Assembly: GCA_946528555.1 (NCBI GenBank)
Contig: CAMMYS010000015.1
Coordinates: forward strand, 16,799 to 80,798
Reading direction: 5' to 3'
DNA from: an uncultured Mycoplasmatota bacterium
Lineage (GTDB): Bacteria; Bacillota_I; Bacilli_A; RF39; UBA660
Length of the DNA: 64,000 nucleotides
The number at the start of each line of letters is the position of its first letter. Positions within the stretch are counted from its first letter, which is position 1. A model generated the notes under the pieces. The model was not told where the DNA came from, ran no database searches, and was given only the letters and a program-made list of their open reading frames with translations. Both the position numbers and the translations under genes were made by a program. Below are positions 25,087 to 34,169 of the stretch, in pieces.

Positions 25087-26139
25087 ATGCATGATACTGC
25101 TAAATATGCAATTAAGTATTTATTGTTTACTATGCTTTCATGCATTTTTATTGTTGCTGGAGCATATTTTTATAAATTAACTAAAGCTCAAACTGTAATA
25201 CATAAAGTAGAATATGCTGAGAAGAGTTCTATTGACTATAGAGTATTCTTAAAAGAAAATAAGTTTTTTGAAGATAAGTATTTAACTAAACAAAATATAA
25301 TTGATAATAATAGAGCTGTAGTTGCAGAATTAATTGATAAAATAAATATTAATTATAATTATGTATTAAGTTTTAGTGATAAAGTTAATGGAAAATATTC
25401 ATATTATGTTAAAGCAGTAATTGAATCAAATGAAAGTGCTGGTTCTAAAAATTACTGGTCTAAAGAATATATATTAACTGAAAAGAAAACAAAAGATATT
25501 CAAAACGCTGATAGTGTAGTTGTACTAGAAAGTGTTGATGTAAGATACGATGAATATAATAAAATATTAAGTGCATGGAGAGATCTTGCTAATGTCTCTA
25601 TGGATGGAAAATTAAAAGTAATTTTAGTATTTGAAAGTACTATTGGTAATCCAATATTACAAGAAAAATATCAAATAAATAATTCTGATATTAAATTAGA
25701 ATTACCTTTAAGCAAAGCAGCAACAGAAATTACTATTAATGAAAATTCTGATTCCAATACAAAAGCTATTGAAGAAAAAGAAAAAAGTGATGATTCTAAA
25801 TATATGAAATATAGAATTGGGGTAGTATTTTCTTTCTTAATAGCAGTAATGTTTATAATATTAATAGTAATAACAAGAAATAATCAAAAGAATGATAATA
25901 AATATTATATAGAATTAAAGAGAATTTTAAGTACATATGATGGTATTATAGTAAATGTATCATCTCTTCCAGACTTAGATAAATTTAATGTTATAAAAGT
26001 TAGATCTTTTGATGAATTATTAGATGCTCATAGTGAAGTTAGACTTCCTATTAACTATTATCGTCAAAAGAATAAATCTACATTTATATTAGTTAATGAT
26101 ACTATGTTATGGATGTATGTATTAAGAAATATAGATTAA
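25087..26139 (+). CDS. DUF5305-like bitopic membrane protein
   Basis: 350 residues with a membrane helix near the N-terminus (about residues 12-32), an extracellular domain of about 200 residues with DYRVFLKENKFF and NYWSKEYIL segments like DUF5305, a second helix near residue 250 and a cytosolic tail ending in a small alpha/beta unit. DUF5305 proteins are typically found beside SipW-type peptidases. ATG chosen at 25087 behind GGAGAG; the GTG at 25078 falls in that site. No enzymatic motif seen. It may be an assembly factor for the secreted fibres. Confidence 0.68.
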   Translation: MHDTAKYAIKYLLFTMLSCIFIVAGAYFYKLTKAQTVIHKVEYAEKSSIDYRVFLKENKFFEDKYLTKQNIIDNNRAVVAELIDKININYNYVLSFSDKVNGKYSYYVKAVIESNESAGSKNYWSKEYILTEKKTKDIQNADSVVVLESVDVRYDEYNKILSAWRDLANVSMDGKLKVILVFESTIGNPILQEKYQINNSDIKLELPLSKAATEITINENSDSNTKAIEEKEKSDDSKYMKYRIGVVFSFLIAVMFIILIVITRNNQKNDNKYYIELKRILSTYDGIIVNVSSLPDLDKFNVIKVRSFDELLDAHSEVRLPINYYRQKNKSTFILVNDTMLWMYVLRNID

Positions 26140-26140
26140 A

Positions 26141-28561
26141 ATGAAGAAAGCAAAAAATAAAGATAAAATTTTTAATAAAATTAAAGTCTTAATAGTTATT
26201 GTAACGATAACTATTTTTTGCATTGAAACAGTTGGATATGCAGCTATATCATCATTAATTAAATTAAATGGTAATGTAACATGGAAAATAGATGGAAAAT
26301 TATTAATAACTAATGTTACTCAAACAACTCTTACAAGAGTAACTGAAAATTCAACTCCTGCGATTAATGAAAGACAAGTTACTTTTAATTTAACATTGTC
26401 TCCACAAAATAATCAAACAGCAAGAGCAGTTTATTCAGTAACATTAACAAATAATAGTTCATTTACTCATGTATTTACTAATGCTGATATTCAAACAAAT
26501 TTTACTAATACTAATAGAGTTACTACTAATGTACAAGTATCTGGTTTAACTGAAGGACAGAGAATAGAGTCTGGAAGTACTGTAACATTTACTGTAACAA
26601 TTACTGGTACTAGAAGAAATGGTGGTGGAGGTGGAAATAATACTTCTACTGGAACAGCAGTAATAACTATTAATACAGATGCTTTATCAAATGGTAGTTT
26701 AAGAGTTAATTTAGAGAATAATACGGGTAACTTAGTGACTCATCCAATTGAAAGATTTACTATAAATGTTATGAATACTAGACCATATGGTCAAACAATT
26801 CATATAGATTGTGGTAGTGAAAAAGTAGAAGTTGTTGATTCAAATGGTGGCCCATTAAGTGATTTTAGTATTAATGCAAGTGAAACAAATCAGTTTAATT
26901 TCTATCTTAAAGCAAAAGATAGTGCTACATTTGGAAAGTCTCCATATTCAGTTAATATTGGTATTACATCAAGTGATGGAACTATCCTTAATTTAGGAAA
27001 TATTAGTTTACAAGTACCTGTTAGTGGAGAAGAACCAGAAGATGAAGATGCTCCAGTTATTTCAAATGTTACAGCTAGTAAAAATTCTACTGATGGAAGT
27101 ATAACTGTTAGTTATTCTGGATCAGATGCTTCAGCTATATCAACATATTATATAGTTGCTTGTAAAGAAAATAATGGTAATTATGAATGTGGTGATGCTA
27201 AAACATCTTCAACATCTTCTTATACATTTACAGGTCTTGAATATGGAACATATATGTTTAAAGTATATGCTGAAGATGAATGGGGAAATAGAGCAACGCC
27301 AGCTGAAGTAAATGCAGCAACTACTAGTAGTGGACATGCATGTGCTTCTACTTCTGCATTTTATAGATGGAAAGTTACAATTACATTTGATTTAGAAAAT
27401 ATGTATTATGATGGCTCAAATACTAAAGGAAAAGTTGATGTAGATTATATGAATGCATATAGTTTTACTCTTACAACATTTGGACAAAACTATGAATTAC
27501 CTAATGCTATTACAGTTTCCAATTCATCAGGTAATTTAACAGCTGGTACAGGATATACATATACTCAAAGTAGTGGTGCTGTAACTATAAATGCATCTTA
27601 TATGACAGATAATTTAACTGTTTCTGGTACAGCAACATATAATAATACTTGTTTAGTTGAAGGAACTAAAATTAAACTTGCTAATGGTAAATATAAAAAT
27701 ATTGAAGATATCAAATATACAGATTTATTAAGTGTATGGTCATATGAAACAGGTAGTCTTACATATGAGTATCCTATATGGATAGAAGAAGTTCATGAAA
27801 CTAATTCATATCAAAAGACTACATTCTCTGATGGAACAGTTTTAAAAACTGCAGGCTTACATCAAGTATATAGTTTAGATGATAATAAATTTGTAAATAT
27901 TATTGATGATAATGGAACAATTAAGATTGGAACAAGAGTTGCTAAAGAAGTAAATGGTAAAATTATTCCAGTTAAAGTTGTTAAAGTTGAAACAATTTAT
28001 GAAAAAGTTAAACATTATTTTGTAGCTTCTTCAATATATTACAATATAATATCTGAAGGTTTAATAACTGCTGCTGATCAAGTAGTACCAGGAATAACAT
28101 TATCAAATATGTATAGCTTTGGTAATAATATTAAATGGACAAATGAAAGAGAAAACATTTTAAAATCTAAAGATGCATTGTTTGAATATAAAGATTTTAG
28201 TATGATACCATATTATTTATTTAATGGAGTTCGTGCTAGTGAAGTAAGATTATTTACTAATAGAGGTTATGTTAATAAAGCTCAATTAATGGAATATTTA
28301 GGAAGTATTTTACTTAATAGTGAAAAAGTAGTTCCACCTATAATTGATTCAAATGGCAATAGATTATGGATGGTTACTACTAGTGATGATGTAGTTACTA
28401 ATTATAAAAAATATCTATATAAAGAAGAAGATATCTATGTATTAAAAGAACCTAAAAATAAAAAGAATTTTAATGGATGGTTTAATACTGTAGATGGTAA
28501 AATGTATCAAGTAGGAGATAAATATAAAGTAATCCATGGAACACATTTTATAGCTAAATAA
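26141..28561 (+). CDS. Large SipW-dependent surface protein with Hint (hedgehog/intein) domain
   Basis: 806 residues. A TasA-like signal helix (KIKVLIVIVTITIFCIETVGYAAIS), then beta-rich regions to about residue 300. A fibronectin-III-like domain follows at about 305-395 (DEDAPVISNVTASKN to EVNAAT), then another beta domain to about 503. The Hint domain starts at C504: CLVEGTKIKLANGKYKNIEDI, then the TAGLHQVYS block-B histidine and the VKHYFVASS..NIISEGLIT end, without the HN/C pair of splicing inteins. The last 30 residues (FNGWFNTVDGKMY) look like a listerial-type repeat. N-terminal self-cleavage or ester formation at T503-C504 is possible. It starts two bases after the previous stop. Confidence 0.75.
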   Translation: MKKAKNKDKIFNKIKVLIVIVTITIFCIETVGYAAISSLIKLNGNVTWKIDGKLLITNVTQTTLTRVTENSTPAINERQVTFNLTLSPQNNQTARAVYSVTLTNNSSFTHVFTNADIQTNFTNTNRVTTNVQVSGLTEGQRIESGSTVTFTVTITGTRRNGGGGGNNTSTGTAVITINTDALSNGSLRVNLENNTGNLVTHPIERFTINVMNTRPYGQTIHIDCGSEKVEVVDSNGGPLSDFSINASETNQFNFYLKAKDSATFGKSPYSVNIGITSSDGTILNLGNISLQVPVSGEEPEDEDAPVISNVTASKNSTDGSITVSYSGSDASAISTYYIVACKENNGNYECGDAKTSSTSSYTFTGLEYGTYMFKVYAEDEWGNRATPAEVNAATTSSGHACASTSAFYRWKVTITFDLENMYYDGSNTKGKVDVDYMNAYSFTLTTFGQNYELPNAITVSNSSGNLTAGTGYTYTQSSGAVTINASYMTDNLTVSGTATYNNTCLVEGTKIKLANGKYKNIEDIKYTDLLSVWSYETGSLTYEYPIWIEEVHETNSYQKTTFSDGTVLKTAGLHQVYSLDDNKFVNIIDDNGTIKIGTRVAKEVNGKIIPVKVVKVETIYEKVKHYFVASSIYYNIISEGLITAADQVVPGITLSNMYSFGNNIKWTNERENILKSKDALFEYKDFSMIPYYLFNGVRASEVRLFTNRGYVNKAQLMEYLGSILLNSEKVVPPIIDSNGNRLWMVTTSDDVVTNYKKYLYKEEDIYVLKEPKNKKNFNGWFNTVDGKMYQVGDKYKVIHGTHFIAK

Positions 28562-28582
28562 AAGCACCAATGGTGCTTTTTT
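28561..28582 (+). terminator. Terminator after Hint-protein operon
   Basis: AAAGCACC, AAT, GGTGCTTT then Ts; begins on the last base of the stop codon. Confidence 0.88.
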
Positions 28583-28652
28583 AGTGTAAAATAATAGTTA
28601 AATTGACACAATATTAATAAAATAACATGTTAATGATGGTAAAATAAAATGT

Positions 28653-29201
28653 ATGAATAGTATAATGTCTAAAATTAATAAACAATCTAAAGAAATTATC
28701 GAAGATAATAATTTTTTGTTTGCAGCTTTTGAGAATAGATTATTAACTAGAATGGTTCATATATTTGAAAAAAGAAATATTCCAATTAACAAAGAAATGT
28801 TAAAAAAGAAAATGGAAGAGAATCTAATTAATAATTTAATGGATCAAAATGTTTTTATTATAGAAAAATATATTAAATTAATAGGCGATTATGAAAAAAT
28901 AATATGGAATTATGTTGAAACTAAAGTAGATACTGATATAATAAAGAAATCAACTATGAGTTTTGTTAAAAAACTTTCTGAGAAAAATAAAACTTTAGTA
29001 ACTGTAGATTGTGTTAATAATTTTAAAGAATATATTAATTCTATTATTTATGTATATGATAATTTTGAATTAAATACAGAAGTATTTACTAGAATAGAAT
29101 CTGATACTTATGAAATAGTAAGTGAGTTTAATAGAAATAATTATAATTTTGTTATAAAATCTATAAATGAAGTTATTAAAAATATTATTAATAAAATGTG
29201 A
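28653..29201 (+). CDS. Uncharacterised helical protein
   Basis: 182 residues, charged, no signal peptide or membrane helix; predicted largely alpha-helical. I recognise no family. No clear Shine-Dalgarno sequence before the ATG; TTGACA at 28603 upstream may be part of a promoter, but no good -10 sits at 17 bases. The next gene starts nine bases after the stop with GAGG overlapping it, so the two are probably co-translated. Confidence 0.65.
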   Translation: MNSIMSKINKQSKEIIEDNNFLFAAFENRLLTRMVHIFEKRNIPINKEMLKKKMEENLINNLMDQNVFIIEKYIKLIGDYEKIIWNYVETKVDTDIIKKSTMSFVKKLSEKNKTLVTVDCVNNFKEYINSIIYVYDNFELNTEVFTRIESDTYEIVSEFNRNNYNFVIKSINEVIKNIINKM

Positions 29202-29209
29202 GGTATATT

Positions 29210-29689
29210 ATGAGTAGTGTATATGAAATGGCTTTAAAGTTTAAAAAAGATTATCCAGGAACAATAGCTTTTAGAATTAAAAAGCACTCTGAAGTAATAG
29301 AAAAACATTTAAATCCAGGCGAAAAAGTATTATATGTTTTTTGTGGTCAAAAAAATACACAATCTTATATGATTATTAATTCTTGTGTAGTAGCACTTAC
29401 TAATAAAAGAATTATTATTGGACAAAAAAGAGTAATGTGGGGTTATTTTTTTACAACAATAACACCAGATTTATTCAATGATTTAAAAGTTAGAAAAAAT
29501 TTAATATGGAGTGATGTTGAAATAGATACTATTAGGGAAAATGTATATTTATCAAATATTCATCCTGATGGAGCTATTGAAATTGAAACTAATATTACTG
29601 AATTCATGATGAAAGAAAAGAAAAAGTATAAAGAACCTGAAATTAATACAGGAGGAAGATATGCAAAGAAGTTTAAAAATAGTAAGTAG
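29210..29689 (+). CDS. Small soluble protein with bacterial PH-like (YokE-type) domain features
   Basis: 159 residues. The middle has LNPGEKVLYVFCGQK and VVALTNKRIIIGQK, the usual strand pattern of bacterial pleckstrin-homology-like domains, followed by a long lysine-rich tail. Cytosolic by sequence. The start at 29210 is preferred to a GTG at 29198 because GAGG lies between them. Its last 29 bases overlap the carboxypeptidase gene in another frame, including that gene's GGAGG site. Confidence 0.6.
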   Translation: MSSVYEMALKFKKDYPGTIAFRIKKHSEVIEKHLNPGEKVLYVFCGQKNTQSYMIINSCVVALTNKRIIIGQKRVMWGYFFTTITPDLFNDLKVRKNLIWSDVEIDTIRENVYLSNIHPDGAIEIETNITEFMMKEKKKYKEPEINTGGRYAKKFKNSK

Positions 29690-30884
29690 TTTATTATTAA
29701 TTACTCTTCTTTTTTTTGTTAGAGTGAATGCAGAAGAAATAAATTTAGATCTTAAAAGTGAAAGATATATTTTATATAACATGAAAGATAATAGTGTATT
29801 ATATTCTAAGGGTGAAAATGAAGAAGTAAGTGTAGCTAGTTTAGCTAAAATAATGAGTGTTATAGTTAGTATAGAAAATAATAAAGATTTTGATAGTAAA
29901 ATTAAAATAACTAAAGATATGATTAGTGGTATAGCATCAGATGTATCTAAAATAGGTCTTAAAAAAGGTACTAGTGTTACATATGATGATTTATTATATG
30001 GAAGTATATTAGCAAGTGGTGCTGATGCTGTACAAGCTCTAAGTATTTATTCTTGTGGTAGTGCCCAAAAAACAGTAGAACTTATGAATAAAAAAGTGAC
30101 AGAGTTAGGTCTTAAACATACACATTTTACAAATGTAATTGGTTTATATAATGAAGATAATTATAGTAGTGCATATGATATGGCACAAATACTAAAATAT
30201 GCTTTAAAAAATGATAAATTTAAAGAAGTATTTACTACTCAAAAATATACAATGTCATATAATAAAAAGAAAGTATTAAATAGTACTATTATTGGTTTTA
30301 ATAAAAAAGCTAAAGAAGATATTTCTTTTATTACTGGTAGTAAAACTGGTCATGTAAAAGCAGCAGGTTATTGTTTAGCATCAACTGCTACTATAAATGA
30401 TATAGATTATTTATTAATTACTTTAAATGCATTTAAAGATTCTACTGCTCATATAAAAGATAGTATTAAAATATATAAATATTTTGGTAATAATTATGGA
30501 TATAAAACAATATTTTCAGAAGGAGATGTATTATTAAAAATACCTATTGTTAATGCTGAACAAGATGAATATATAGTAAAAGCTCCTTATACTAAAGAAT
30601 TATATTTAAAAAATGATTTTGATAAAGATAAAGTAGAATTTATATATGATGGTAAAAAAGAGTTAACTTCACTTAACTTTAAAAATCATAAAATTGGTAC
30701 TATGAAAGTAATGTATAATGATGAAGAATTAGATTCTTTTGATGTAATACTTACTGAAAATATTAAATTTAGTTTAGATAAATATCTTGCTAATTATAAG
30801 TATTATATTCTATGTGGAATGTTTGCTGTATGTATGTTTTTTGTAGGATTAATGGTTAGAAATAAAATAAAAGCACAGTTATAG
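29661..30884 (+). CDS. D-alanyl-D-alanine carboxypeptidase (S11, DacF-like)
   Basis: Penicillin-binding protein of 407 residues: signal peptide with a likely cut at NA-EE (24/25), catalytic SxxK at S60-LA-K63 and KTG in GSKTGHV. The second motif, normally SxN (SGND), reads SGAD, so the catalytic Asn is replaced by Ala. A C-terminal beta domain and a membrane helix at about residues 378-398 anchor it outside the membrane. It trims the terminal D-Ala of peptidoglycan stem peptides. Starts inside the end of the preceding gene. Confidence 0.88.
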   Translation: MQRSLKIVSSLLLITLLFFVRVNAEEINLDLKSERYILYNMKDNSVLYSKGENEEVSVASLAKIMSVIVSIENNKDFDSKIKITKDMISGIASDVSKIGLKKGTSVTYDDLLYGSILASGADAVQALSIYSCGSAQKTVELMNKKVTELGLKHTHFTNVIGLYNEDNYSSAYDMAQILKYALKNDKFKEVFTTQKYTMSYNKKKVLNSTIIGFNKKAKEDISFITGSKTGHVKAAGYCLASTATINDIDYLLITLNAFKDSTAHIKDSIKIYKYFGNNYGYKTIFSEGDVLLKIPIVNAEQDEYIVKAPYTKELYLKNDFDKDKVEFIYDGKKELTSLNFKNHKIGTMKVMYNDEELDSFDVILTENIKFSLDKYLANYKYYILCGMFAVCMFFVGLMVRNKIKAQL

Positions 30885-30900
30885 AAAACAGTGCTTTTTT
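30870..30900 (+). terminator. Terminator overlapping dac stop codon
   Basis: AAAGCAC ... GTGCTTT with an imperfect inner helix and T run; the stop codon lies in the loop. Confidence 0.75.
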
Positions 30901-30913
30901 TATGTTCATTTAA

Positions 30914-30942
30914 TTGACTTGAAACAGTGAAAAGTTTATAAT
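30914..30942 (+). promoter_or_regulatory. Sigma-A-type promoter for BspA-like gene
   Basis: TTGACT, 17 bases, TATAAT: near-consensus. Confidence 0.75.
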
Positions 30943-30966
30943 TAAAATGTATAGTAGGTGATGGTA

Positions 30967-33900
30967 GTGAAGAGAACTTTAATATATTTAACAATAACAG
31001 TAGCTTTATTAGCTTTAATAACTACTGTGTTAATGTTTTCATCAAGTGGAACAGCTCCAATTAATTTGTATTGGGGAATAGATTGTGAAGGAGAAAATAA
31101 TTGTACACTTTATGTTAGTGGAATTAGTCTATTACCTGAAGATGAAAATGGAAATATTTTAGAAGAAGAAAATACATTTATAGCAAATGGAATGTTCACA
31201 CCAGCACAAGCTAATGGATTTGATGATGTATCAGATAATCCATGGTATCCTTATAGAAAACAAATAACAAACGTAGAACTAGGCGCAGAAGATGATGTAA
31301 TAGTACCTCAAAATATGTATGGTTGGTTCTATGGAATGGATAAATTAACAAATATAGATTTTAGTTATGTAGATTCATCTTCAATTACAAGCGCTTCTTA
31401 TTTATTCTATGGATGTTCAAGTTTAAGAAATTTAGATTTAAGCCCATTAAGAATAATTGGTAAAGTAGCAGGTGTAAGTGAAGAAGTATATAGTTATACA
31501 TATTTAGATAGTGTTAAATTATCTGCTAATAATTATTTATTCTTTGAATATGGATTATGGAAGAATGAGAATACTGATGCAGTTACATATTATACTGAAA
31601 CACCAACAGGTGAAGCTGTAACATATACAAATGTTACTCCAAAGTTCTATTACAATATTGATAATGGTGTACTTACAATTACAAGTACTGAAACACCTGG
31701 ATATGATTGGAACTATGAAGGTGCTAAAAACAAATGGTTTGATATGTATACTGAAGAGTTAACAGATAATATTACAAGTGTTGAAATAAAAGACTTTAAT
31801 CCTAAAATAATGTATAGATTATTTGCGGATTTAACTAATGTAACAAGTATTACATTTGAAAATGTTGATACATCAAATACTATAGATATGACTGAATTAT
31901 TTTCAAATTGTAAAAAGATTACAACATTGGATTTAAGTGAAATTAGTACTGAAGGTATTACAGTAGGTGAAGTAAATGATAATGTTGCTTCAGATTTATT
32001 CTTAAATTGTACTGCATTAAAACAAGTAACTATTAATAATAAATTTGGTTATTCATTAAGTGAAGGCGTATGGACTAATACAATAGGTACTATATTTAAA
32101 AATGGTATTATTAAAGCAAATGTTAACGAAACATACACAAGACAAGCAATTTATTGGAGTGTTAGTGGTGATACATTAACAATATCAAATAATTTTGTAT
32201 CAGGTTCTCATTTTGGAGCATTTGATTATACGGATGAAGCCGCCTTAGATAATATACCTTGGGCCGAATATAAAAACACAGTTAAGCATGTTAATATAGG
32301 AGCAGAAAATAGTAAAGTTGCTCCAATATCAATGAATAATTGGTTTTTGAATTTTTCTAAAGTTGAAACAATTGATTTACAATATATAGATGCTAGTTCA
32401 TTAAGAACAATGGTATCTACATTTGAAGGAATGACTAGTTTAAAATCAATAGATTTAAGTGTATTAAATTTAGAATCTTTGGGATCAGTAGATTATATAT
32501 TCTCTGGTTGTACATCTCTTACATCTGTAAATTTAGAAAACTTTAATTCACCAATTATTGATAGTATAGCAGGCATGTTTATTGGATGTACTTCACTTGA
32601 AAAAGTAGATTTATCTTCATTAACAACTGATAGTTTAGTGTATGTATATGATTTATTTAATGGTTGTACAAACTTAAGAGAAATTAATATAGGAAATTTA
32701 GATTTAACAGGTGTAGATACAAATTTCCCTGAAGATTATGAAAATCTATTCTTTGGATGCAATAAGATTTCTAAAATTACAATTGGTCCGAAGAATGCAG
32801 CTATTGTTAAAGAACAACTAGGTAATCCAAGTAGTGAATATATAGAAGGTGCTGATGGTAAATGGTATGATGTTAATTTCACAGCATACGATGTAACAGA
32901 ATTAAGTGAAACAAATATTACTACATATTTTGCTACTAGTCCTAAAACAATTAATATTTATAATTCAGAAACAAATCAATTGATACTTACAGATACTCAA
33001 CCATATGGAACAAAAATTAGATTAAATGTTAATGCTTCTAAAGCAAATAGTACATCTAATATAGCAGTATCTTATGAATCAGAAGGAAATGTTACATTCC
33101 CAGATTCAACAGCAACTAAAACGACTACATATAAATTGGTTGGTTATACAGATAATACAAATACATATGAATATAATGGTGAATATACAGTTACAGCAGA
33201 TAAAGATTTATATACAGTTTTTGAACCAGATCAAGAAACAACTTCTAGTATAGACTTACCAGATGCTACTAGATTTGGTTATACATTTAAAGGATGGTCT
33301 GTTGATAAGACATCCACATCAGGATTAATCGGAGCATATACACCAGAAGCAAATATTAAATTATATGCTATTTGGGAAGAAATAAAACATAATTATTTAG
33401 ATAATACAGCTACTAATAAATTAGTAATTGGTAGAACTAAGAGTTTAGTATTACGTATCGATGCTCCATTAGAGAGATTTAAAGATTTATTTGTTGGAAC
33501 TAATAAATTAACTAAAGATACTCATTATACAGCTACTTCTGGTAGTACAGTAATTACTTTCACAGAAACTGGTATGAATTACTTAGAAAGTCTAGGACCA
33601 GGTACATATGAAATAATAGCTGAATTTGATGATACTATTAGTGGATCTGTTGCTAACTTAACAGTAGAAGAAGTTGGAAAACATGTTCTAACAATCCATT
33701 ATAAATATAGTGGTAATAGAAGTAGCGAAAGTGTATTTGAAGATTACAATAAATCAATAGCTGAAGATGAAACATATAATGTTGAATCTCCAACTAAAGC
33801 AGGATATACTGCTGATCAAACAGTAATAACTGGTACAATGGGTAAACAAAATATTGAAGTAACAGTTACTTATACACCAGTAAATGATAAAAATAATAAT

Positions 33901-34059
33901 GGTGTAGCTGATGAAGAAGAACCAAAAGAAATAACTAATGAAACAGAAGATATTGTACCTAGTCCAAAAACTAGTGATAATATAATTTCTTACTTTATTT
34001 TAGAAATAATTTCACTTGTAGCAGCAGTAATAATATTTATAAGAATTAAAGCACAATAG
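30967..34059 (+). CDS. BspA/DUF285-type surface protein with sortase signal
   Basis: 1030 residues. Signal helix at residues 5-25. Several DUF285-like blocks of 25-residue repeats follow (MNNWFLNFSKVETIDLQ, MFIGCTSLEKVDLS), the fold of BspA-like leucine-rich proteins and Mycoplasma surface lipoproteins. Bacterial-repeat (InlB-type) units with GYTFKGWS come after. The C-terminus has SPKTSDN, a hydrophobic stretch and basic RIKAQ, a variant cell-wall sorting signal. GTG start at 30967 is placed by AGGTGAT. Likely adhesin. No sortase gene is in the window. Confidence 0.82.
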   Translation: MKRTLIYLTITVALLALITTVLMFSSSGTAPINLYWGIDCEGENNCTLYVSGISLLPEDENGNILEEENTFIANGMFTPAQANGFDDVSDNPWYPYRKQITNVELGAEDDVIVPQNMYGWFYGMDKLTNIDFSYVDSSSITSASYLFYGCSSLRNLDLSPLRIIGKVAGVSEEVYSYTYLDSVKLSANNYLFFEYGLWKNENTDAVTYYTETPTGEAVTYTNVTPKFYYNIDNGVLTITSTETPGYDWNYEGAKNKWFDMYTEELTDNITSVEIKDFNPKIMYRLFADLTNVTSITFENVDTSNTIDMTELFSNCKKITTLDLSEISTEGITVGEVNDNVASDLFLNCTALKQVTINNKFGYSLSEGVWTNTIGTIFKNGIIKANVNETYTRQAIYWSVSGDTLTISNNFVSGSHFGAFDYTDEAALDNIPWAEYKNTVKHVNIGAENSKVAPISMNNWFLNFSKVETIDLQYIDASSLRTMVSTFEGMTSLKSIDLSVLNLESLGSVDYIFSGCTSLTSVNLENFNSPIIDSIAGMFIGCTSLEKVDLSSLTTDSLVYVYDLFNGCTNLREINIGNLDLTGVDTNFPEDYENLFFGCNKISKITIGPKNAAIVKEQLGNPSSEYIEGADGKWYDVNFTAYDVTELSETNITTYFATSPKTINIYNSETNQLILTDTQPYGTKIRLNVNASKANSTSNIAVSYESEGNVTFPDSTATKTTTYKLVGYTDNTNTYEYNGEYTVTADKDLYTVFEPDQETTSSIDLPDATRFGYTFKGWSVDKTSTSGLIGAYTPEANIKLYAIWEEIKHNYLDNTATNKLVIGRTKSLVLRIDAPLERFKDLFVGTNKLTKDTHYTATSGSTVITFTETGMNYLESLGPGTYEIIAEFDDTISGSVANLTVEEVGKHVLTIHYKYSGNRSSESVFEDYNKSIAEDETYNVESPTKAGYTADQTVITGTMGKQNIEVTVTYTPVNDKNNNGVADEEEPKEITNETEDIVPSPKTSDNIISYFILEIISLVAAVIIFIRIKAQ

Positions 34060-34068
34060 TGCTTTTTT
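34048..34068 (+). terminator. Terminator overlapping BspA-like stop codon
   Basis: AAAGCAC, AATA, GTGCTTT then Ts. The 5' arm encodes the last Lys-Ala codons, and the TAG spans loop and 3' arm. Confidence 0.88.
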
Positions 34069-34094
34069 CTTTTTATAAAAAAATATAAATGAGG

Positions 34095-34123
34095 TTGACT
34101 TTAACCTTATAAAATCTTACAAT
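34095..34123 (+). promoter_or_regulatory. Sigma-A-type promoter for rny
   Basis: TTGACT, 17 bases, TACAAT, about 45 bases ahead of the rny start. Confidence 0.75.
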
Positions 34124-34169
34124 ATTATTGGACCGACAAAGATGGTTCAGAAAGATAATGGAGGAAAAT

